A DNA stretch of 37,673 bases, from assembly GCF_000820045.1 (NCBI RefSeq), contig NZ_CDBJ01000071.1, positions 152,467-190,139 of the forward strand, given 5' to 3'. The stretch comes from Aeromonas rivuli. Its GTDB lineage: Bacteria > Pseudomonadota > Gammaproteobacteria > Enterobacterales > Aeromonadaceae. Made by a program: the position numbers and the translations under genes. Positions 32,787-37,673 of the stretch are shown here, piece after piece (position 1 is the first letter of the stretch; each line of letters starts with the position of its first letter). The notes under the pieces are model-generated. The model saw only the letters and a list, made by a program, of their open reading frames with translations. It searched no databases and was not told the DNA's origin.

Positions 32787-33021
32787 GACCTAGCCTCCGA
32801 TCTCTACTGAGCTGCTTCCTCGTGGAAGAAGCGGCACAAGGACGTGCCGCAGGCGTCAGGATCGGTGCCGGGTCAGTACCGGTCAAAGACCGTTATCAGC
32901 AGAAAGGTCAATAAAAAGGAAAGAATTCGTGCGGTGTCAAACCAAAGAGAAATGCCGCAAACACGGGCGCGTTGCGGCGTGTCGAACCAAAAAAGAAGGC
33001 GATGCCGCGAGCCGCCAACAA
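32787..33021. promoter_or_regulatory. Regulatory region upstream of traG
   Basis: On the minus strand, TTGACA (32935-32940) and TTTTAT (32911-32916) with an 18-bp spacer form a plausible promoter, giving a ~115-nt leader. The leader holds inverted repeats CGGTC-AAA-GACCG (32880-32892) and GCGGCAC...GTGCCGC (32831-32850). Direct repeats are listed separately. Confidence 0.55.
32934..32991. repeat. Direct repeat GTGTCRAACCAAA upstream of traG
   Basis: GTGTCAAACCAAA at 32934-32946 and GTGTCGAACCAAA at 32979-32991 match at 12 of 13 bases and are spaced 45 bp apart. The first overlaps the proposed -35 element, so they are candidate regulator-binding sites. Confidence 0.6.
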
Positions 33022-33300
33022 TCAGAGCTTGGGCGACTCTTTCGGCGGGATATATGGGGTTTCGCCGTCGCCATAGAACCGCTTGCGCGTAGCTTCGGCG
33101 ACGCGGTTGCATAGCACGTCACCCAGCATGGGGCGGTCGGTCTTGCATTGCTGGCGCAGACCCTTGAGCTGCTCTGGATTGGCTACTAGTTGCTCCACCG
33201 TCTGGATGTCTGTCCCCGAGTCGGCAGCTTTTTTAGGTTTTTCGGATTGGCCGCACGCGGTCAATCCGGCCACCAGCAAGGACAGGATGACTTTCTTCAT
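33022..33300 (-). CDS. EexN-family lipoprotein (entry-exclusion type)
   Basis: A 92-residue lipoprotein with LTAC (lipid Cys16). The core LVANPEQLKGLRQQCKTDRP has cysteines at 52 and 64, the same 12-residue spacing as in the trbK-like protein at 25254-25556. The TRKRFYGDGETPY end parallels that protein's FRRRFFSG. Its ATG overlaps the LysR stop by 4 bp (ATGA). An exclusion role is inferred from family and context. Confidence 0.8.
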   Translation of the reverse strand: MKKVILSLLVAGLTACGQSEKPKKAADSGTDIQTVEQLVANPEQLKGLRQQCKTDRPMLGDVLCNRVAEATRKRFYGDGETPYIPPKESPKL

Positions 33301-34241
33301 GGCATTGGCTCCTCTGGAGGATCAGGGTTGCGGCCTCGTATCGGCCTGGGAGGCTCAAATGATTCGATGGCTTTTACGCGCTCGATGAACCGTGCCAGTT
33401 CGTCGGACGGATATCCGTCAAGATGAAGCAAATAGGTCGTCAACGGCGGCACGCGCAGGGCCAGCGGTCGGGCCACGACACCTGGCTCACGGCTCGCAGA
33501 AATTTGTGCGGCACCCGCCAGCCCGAGCGCGAAGCCGGCTGATACTAGTGCCATCATCAGGTCGCAGGAAGCGACGCGCTCTGCAATCAGAGGCTCCACC
33601 TCGGTACGACGTAATACTCGTTCCACATGCTTGGCATGGCCTTCACACACCTGCGGATCACATAAAACCAGCGGATAGCGCAATAACTCATCCAAAGGGA
33701 TGCGTTTGTGAGCCAACAGCGGATGCCGGGCGGGCACGGCCACCATGAGAGCATCGCTCCAAGCGGGCATGGCGACAATGCCATCGCCCACCTCGTTGGA
33801 TTGGGCGAATCCCACGTCGTATAGATCGCTGTGAAGCCCTTTGATTTGCTGCGATAGTGGCACCTCGAAGAAGCGGGTTTCGACCTCGGGTTCTTCCTGG
33901 CGGCAAAGTACGAGCAAAGCAGATAGGCGCGACGACGTGATACCGTCGGACAACGCCACGCGCAATTGCCCATGAAAGCCATTTGCCGCTGCTTTCACGC
34001 TGTCTCGCGCCTGTTCCAGGGCAGAGAACACACGGCGCACATGCTCCAGGAACAATGTTCCGGCATGAGTCAACCGTGTGCTGCGGGTGGTACGAGCAAA
34101 GAGCGCCGCGCCCAGTTCTTCTTCTAGTTCCTTGATAGCTCGCGACAGAGGCGACTGCTCAATATGCAGTCGCTCAGCAGCCCGCGCGAAGTGGAGCTCT
34201 TCGGCCACTGCGAGAAAGTAACGTAGATGCCGGAGGTCCAT
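33297..34241 (-). CDS. LysR-family transcriptional regulator
   Basis: A 314-residue regulator. It has an N-terminal winged helix (about 1-60; MDLRHLRYFLAVAEELHFAR and LHIEQSPLSRAIKELEEELG) and a C-terminal periplasmic-binding-like effector domain (about 90-300). The small effector is unknown. It is translated just before the EexN-like gene (4-bp overlap) and lies upstream of traG, so it might regulate transfer genes or the RND/MlaA cargo. A TGTTGG-TCAG-CCAACA palindrome lies 13 bp upstream of its start. Confidence 0.93.
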   Translation of the reverse strand: MDLRHLRYFLAVAEELHFARAAERLHIEQSPLSRAIKELEEELGAALFARTTRSTRLTHAGTLFLEHVRRVFSALEQARDSVKAAANGFHGQLRVALSDGITSSRLSALLVLCRQEEPEVETRFFEVPLSQQIKGLHSDLYDVGFAQSNEVGDGIVAMPAWSDALMVAVPARHPLLAHKRIPLDELLRYPLVLCDPQVCEGHAKHVERVLRRTEVEPLIAERVASCDLMMALVSAGFALGLAGAAQISASREPGVVARPLALRVPPLTTYLLHLDGYPSDELARFIERVKAIESFEPPRPIRGRNPDPPEEPMP

Positions 34242-34254
34242 GTATCAACGATCC

Positions 34255-34270
34255 TGTTGGTCAGCCAACA
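34255..34270. promoter_or_regulatory. Palindrome upstream of the LysR gene
   Basis: TGTTGG and CCAACA are perfect arms around TCAG, ending 13 bp from the start codon. The site fits an autoregulatory operator or an mRNA hairpin. Confidence 0.4.
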
Positions 34271-34425
34271 CCGAACCCGTTCGCCAGTGAGCCAAGCGCG
34301 GCGCTAGGTGAAATGCGTCACATGCGGCAAGTAGCGGGCGGTTCGCGCTCTTGACTTTGCTCCGGCTGCTGGACGTGGACTTCGAGAACCGAAATAGATA
34401 GCGGAAAGGAGTGCCGCCTAGCGAA

Positions 34426-35424
34426 TCAGTCACGATTGCTCCGCAAGTCCTGTTCAATCTGGCGATTCCGTCGTTGCGCCCAGACTTCACGCACGAAGGT
34501 GTAGTCATCCATCGCGTCCTTGCGGGCTTGATCCAGCGGAAGCAGTCGTGCACGACCATCCACCATCTGCATGATCAGCAGCTTGTCGGTAACGCTGGAA
34601 CTGTCGATCCGAGCAATAAGTGCCATCTGCTCGTCGCCGACGAAAGCGACCGCGTCTCGTACCGTGCGGGGTCCCAGTCCCGGCATCACGAGATAGCGAG
34701 AGTCCCGCCAGCCCCAGGTTGCGAGTGTTTGACCAAAGTCTTCTCCATCGCGCCGCGGGATGCCGAAGTGGGTGGCCGGGTCGAACACGCCTGCGATGCC
34801 CACTGTGCTGTTGACAAGGAAGCGTCCGAGCGACTGCCCTGCGTGGGCAGGCCTGCCCTGCATTGCCTGGTTGAGGGCGGTGGCCGGGAGGCCCAGGTTG
34901 GTGAAGAAGCGCGACACGCCTGACTGCACGGAGTCGGGGATGGCCTTTTCGTAGCCCGCGGCCACGGGACGGAGTACGAGCCGGTCGAGCACGTTGTTGA
35001 AGCCGTGCATTTTGCGGTTGAACCCTTCCCAGGGATCGCTCACCGGCGGCGTCCCGTATAGGTCTTCGGCGTCCTGCTCTGCCTGCGTAATCGTCGCGGT
35101 CGGATGAGCACTGTCGATCGAGGCCTGAGCGGAGGACCCGTTGCGGGCGGCCTGCGAGTTGTGGCCAGCAACAGCGACGTGGGCATGGCCATCCCTATCC
35201 CCATCCCGACTTGACAAATGGGCCGCGGGACTCTCAGTTTGAAGGGGCAGCGGTTCGGTAGGTGTCGCTGGCTGTCGCGCCTCAGTCGAAGAAGCAACGA
35301 GTGCCCAATAGGTGGGCTGCGCTTCGCTAGATGCTGCGGCGGGCTGCTGCTTGACGGCGTTACTGGCGCATGCACTCGTGGCTAGTGCGATCGCCGTGAG
35401 CACAAGTGATTGGATGGTTTTCAT
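34426..35424 (-). CDS. mlaA: MlaA/VacJ-like lipoprotein with an extended N-terminal linker
   Basis: MlaA removes mislocalised phospholipids from the outer leaflet of the outer membrane in E. coli. This 332-residue homologue has lipobox ATSAC (Cys19) and the family motif DPWEGFNRKMHGFNNVLDR at about 130-148. GQSLGRFLVNSTVGIAGVFD and GEDFGQTLATWG follow. Between the lipid anchor and the domain lies a ~100-residue Pro/Ala/Ser- and His-rich linker that E. coli MlaA lacks (its domain starts near residue 30). It lies 58 bp after the RND pump gene on the same strand, so an operon is likely. The Mla transporter genes are not nearby. Confidence 0.88.
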   Translation of the reverse strand: MKTIQSLVLTAIALATSACASNAVKQQPAAASSEAQPTYWALVASSTEARQPATPTEPLPLQTESPAAHLSSRDGDRDGHAHVAVAGHNSQAARNGSSAQASIDSAHPTATITQAEQDAEDLYGTPPVSDPWEGFNRKMHGFNNVLDRLVLRPVAAGYEKAIPDSVQSGVSRFFTNLGLPATALNQAMQGRPAHAGQSLGRFLVNSTVGIAGVFDPATHFGIPRRDGEDFGQTLATWGWRDSRYLVMPGLGPRTVRDAVAFVGDEQMALIARIDSSSVTDKLLIMQMVDGRARLLPLDQARKDAMDDYTFVREVWAQRRNRQIEQDLRSNRD

Positions 35425-35482
35425 TGAATGGGTTCTTTCGCGAGAGCGAAATGAGCGACGGTGGAACAAATGCTTTCGGTCT

Positions 35483-37673
35483 TCATTGCCATGGGAGGTC
35501 ACCCTCAGGCGCGGTGGGGAATTGAAGTTTGGTCGGTGTTTGCCGACGCTTCGGCGTACAACGCTGGACAAGGTCGTCCACAACTTCATAGAGCACGGGG
35601 ATCACCAGCAAGCTCAGAAGCGTGGAGGTGATGAGGCCGCCGATCACGACAATGGCCATCGGCGCGCGAAAGCTCGGGTCGGCGCCGAAGCCCAGGGCAA
35701 TGGGCAGCATCCCGGCACCCATGGCCAAGGTCGTCATCACGATGGGACGTGCGCGCTTGTGGCAAGCGTCGAGCAGCGCATCGAGCCTGGACATGCCGTG
35801 GTCGCGCTGAGCCACGATGGCGTACTCCACCAGCAAGATGGAGTTCTTGGTGGCGATGCCCATCAGCATGATCATTCCGATCATGGCGGGCATGCTGAGA
35901 TTGGTGCCGGTCATGAACAGCGCCAGGATCGCCCCCGGGACCGACAACAGCAGTGCCCCGAGAATCGTCACCGGCTGCACCCAAGCATGGAACAGCAGCA
36001 CCAGCACGATGTAGATGCAGGCCACGCCCGTTCCCATAGCCAGCAGGAAACTCCGGCCGAGTTCGTTGGAAGTTTCCGCTTCGCCGATGTCGTTCTTGAC
36101 CAGACCAGGCGGCAGGTGGGACAGGCTGGGCAGCGCGGCGGCGCGCTGCTGCACATCGCCCAATGCCTGCCCGTTCAGTTCGATCTCGAAGTTCACGTTG
36201 CGCAAACGGTCAAGGCGATTGATCTGCGCGGGGCCGCTGGCGATCTCCACCTCCGCCACGTCACGCAGCGGCACCGGGCCGCGTGCGCCCGGCACCGTGA
36301 GCTGACGCAGCAGTTCGAGGTCTCGCGTCGCGTCGTCGGGCAGCCGCACCACGATCGGCACCTGGCGCTGGCTCAGATTCAGCTTCGGCAGGAACTGGTC
36401 ATAGTCGCCCAAGGTGGCCACACGCACCGTCTCTGCGATTGCGTCGGTGCTCACACCCAGATCCGCCGCGCGCGCAGTGTCCGGGCGGACGATCAGCTCG
36501 GGCCGCTGCAGGCTTGAGGTGCTGGTCACTTGGCCGATCCCTGCCAAGCTGCGCAGCTCCTTCTCCACCGTGGCCGCATGCTGTGCCAGCAGTACGCTGT
36601 CCTCGCCGGAGAGCACTAGTGTGTAAGTTTCGTTCGCAGCCACCCTGATGCGTGCGCCAGCCACATCCTGCAGGCGGGGGCGCAGCTCACGCTCGATCTG
36701 CTGCTGGCTCATGCCCGGGCGCTCCTTGCGTGGCGTCAGGTTCAGCGTCAGGTTCGCCGTGCGCACCTCGGCCGCGCTGGGCATCGGACTGCCTCCGGCG
36801 CTGCCGCCGCCAACGGCGGTATAGACCATCGTCACATGCGGATGCGCGGCCACGGCAACGCGAACTTGCTCGGCGATGGTGCGCGTTTGCTCGAAGGTGC
36901 TACCGGGCGGCAACTCGACGCTGATCCGGGTCTGGCCCAGGTCGGCCGGCGGCATGAAGTCGCCCTTGATCGCACCGGTCAGCAGCGGGATGCAACTGGC
37001 GATGCCGAAAGCCACCATCATCGCCAGCGTCGCGCCCTTGTGCGTGAATGCCCAGCGCGCGGCCTTCAGATAGGCCGACATCCAAAACGGATCGGTATGG
37101 GGCCGGGTGGGCTTCTTCAGCAGGTAGGCGGCCATCATGGGCGTTAGCAACCGTGCCACGACCAGCGAGAAGAACACCGCGATGGATGCTGTCCAGCCGA
37201 ACTGCACGAAGAACTTGCCGGCCAAGCCACTCATGAAAGCTGTGGGCAGGAAGACGGCGATCAGCGTGAAGGTGGTGGCGATGACCGCCAGCCCGATTTC
37301 GTCGGCTGCCTCGCGGGCAGCCACCAGCGGCTCCTTGCCCTGCGCCAAGTGGCGCATGATGTTCTCGATCTCGACGATGGCGTCGTCCACCAGGATGCCG
37401 ACCACCAGCGACAACGACAGCAAGGTGATGACGTTCAGCGTGAACCCCATCCATTGCATAACCAGGAAGGTGGGGATGATCGACAGTGGCAGTGCCACGG
37501 CGCTGACGAACGTCGCGCGGATATCGCGCAGGAATAGCCCCACCACCAGCACCGCGAGCACAGCGCCTTCGATGAGCAGCAACATGCTGCCTTCAAAGTT
37601 TTCCACGACCGGATCGACGGCATTGAACGCCTCCGTGAGTTCGATGTCCGGCCGTTCCGCCTTCAGTACGGCG
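35483..37673 (-). CDS. RND efflux pump inner-membrane subunit, N-terminus beyond window
   Basis: The C-terminal 729 residues of an RND permease (full length about 1030-1050); the frame is open to the window edge. TM4 carries the proton-relay aspartates in VGILVDDAIVEIEN. TM10 carries the matching lysine in MGIATKNSILLVEYA. The porter region includes VPLRDVAEVEIASGPAQINR. It belongs to the HAE1/multidrug-type group by resemblance, without the long acidic patterns of metal pumps. The membrane fusion protein would lie beyond the edge. It is followed by the MlaA-like gene and is probable ICE cargo. Confidence 0.92.
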   Translation of the reverse strand, partial: AVLKAERPDIELTEAFNAVDPVVENFEGSMLLLIEGAVLAVLVVGLFLRDIRATFVSAVALPLSIIPTFLVMQWMGFTLNVITLLSLSLVVGILVDDAIVEIENIMRHLAQGKEPLVAAREAADEIGLAVIATTFTLIAVFLPTAFMSGLAGKFFVQFGWTASIAVFFSLVVARLLTPMMAAYLLKKPTRPHTDPFWMSAYLKAARWAFTHKGATLAMMVAFGIASCIPLLTGAIKGDFMPPADLGQTRISVELPPGSTFEQTRTIAEQVRVAVAAHPHVTMVYTAVGGGSAGGSPMPSAAEVRTANLTLNLTPRKERPGMSQQQIERELRPRLQDVAGARIRVAANETYTLVLSGEDSVLLAQHAATVEKELRSLAGIGQVTSTSSLQRPELIVRPDTARAADLGVSTDAIAETVRVATLGDYDQFLPKLNLSQRQVPIVVRLPDDATRDLELLRQLTVPGARGPVPLRDVAEVEIASGPAQINRLDRLRNVNFEIELNGQALGDVQQRAAALPSLSHLPPGLVKNDIGEAETSNELGRSFLLAMGTGVACIYIVLVLLFHAWVQPVTILGALLLSVPGAILALFMTGTNLSMPAMIGMIMLMGIATKNSILLVEYAIVAQRDHGMSRLDALLDACHKRARPIVMTTLAMGAGMLPIALGFGADPSFRAPMAIVVIGGLITSTLLSLLVIPVLYEVVDDLVQRCTPKRRQTPTKLQFPTAPEGDLPWQ

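Noticed and set aside
1..37673. CRISPR arrays, tRNA/rRNA genes, insertion sequences
   Set aside because: No regularly spaced repeats, tRNA-like cloverleaf or transposase-like reading frames were seen.

Overview
The window looks like a γ-proteobacterial chromosome, most likely Aeromonas or a close relative, carrying the end of an integrative conjugative element (ICE). The host call is inferred from gene content and order (perM/bepA/arsC cluster, AcpH, LysO, HisPQM-type importer, ThiI with E. coli-like length and cysteine positions) and moderately high GC. No rRNA, tRNA, CRISPR array or insertion sequence was seen.

Chromosomal part (1 to about 20.3 kb). It opens with the 3'-truncated gene of a polyphosphate kinase 2, divergent from an α/β-hydrolase-fold protein whose nucleophile serine appears to be replaced. 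A MipA/OmpV-like outer-membrane protein follows. Next is an envelope cluster: tusA-like and perM on the minus strand, divergent from the periplasmic protease/chaperone bepA, then a TlpA-like lipoprotein, arsC and a DUF2069 membrane protein. acpH and lysO (basic amino acid export) come next, then a divergent basic amino acid importer operon (hisP, binding protein, hisQ, hisM). After that are a CbiM-like permease, pflA, a large GAF-PAS-GGDEF-EAL protein, a short relic of a CoA-disulfide reductase/rhodanese gene, an unknown gene, and thiI.

Mobile part (about 20.3 kb to the end). GC and codon style shift to a Burkholderiales/Pseudomonas-like pattern. A compact minus-strand conjugation operon reads traG - ribbon-helix-helix - trbB - trbC - trbD - trbE - trbJ - trbK-like - trbL - trbF - trbG - trbI - DUF2274. 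Many neighbours overlap by 4 bp. This is the Tn4371-type type IV secretion (mating-pair formation) layout. Further upstream on the same strand are an EexN-like lipoprotein, a LysR regulator, an MlaA-like lipoprotein and the C-terminal two thirds of an RND efflux pump. Integrase, relaxase and partition genes are not in the window.

Most notable result: trbE, the VirB4-type ATPase essential for conjugation, is interrupted at about 27,351-27,358. The reading frame shifts, and the segment that normally contains the Walker A P-loop is absent. The transfer system is therefore probably defective, although every other trb gene appears intact. I see no convincing entirely new system. The best leads are the broken trbE, the paired exclusion-type lipoproteins, the RND+MlaA cargo, the element boundary next to thiI, the nucleophile-less hydrolase and an orphan terminator between lysO and the importer operon.
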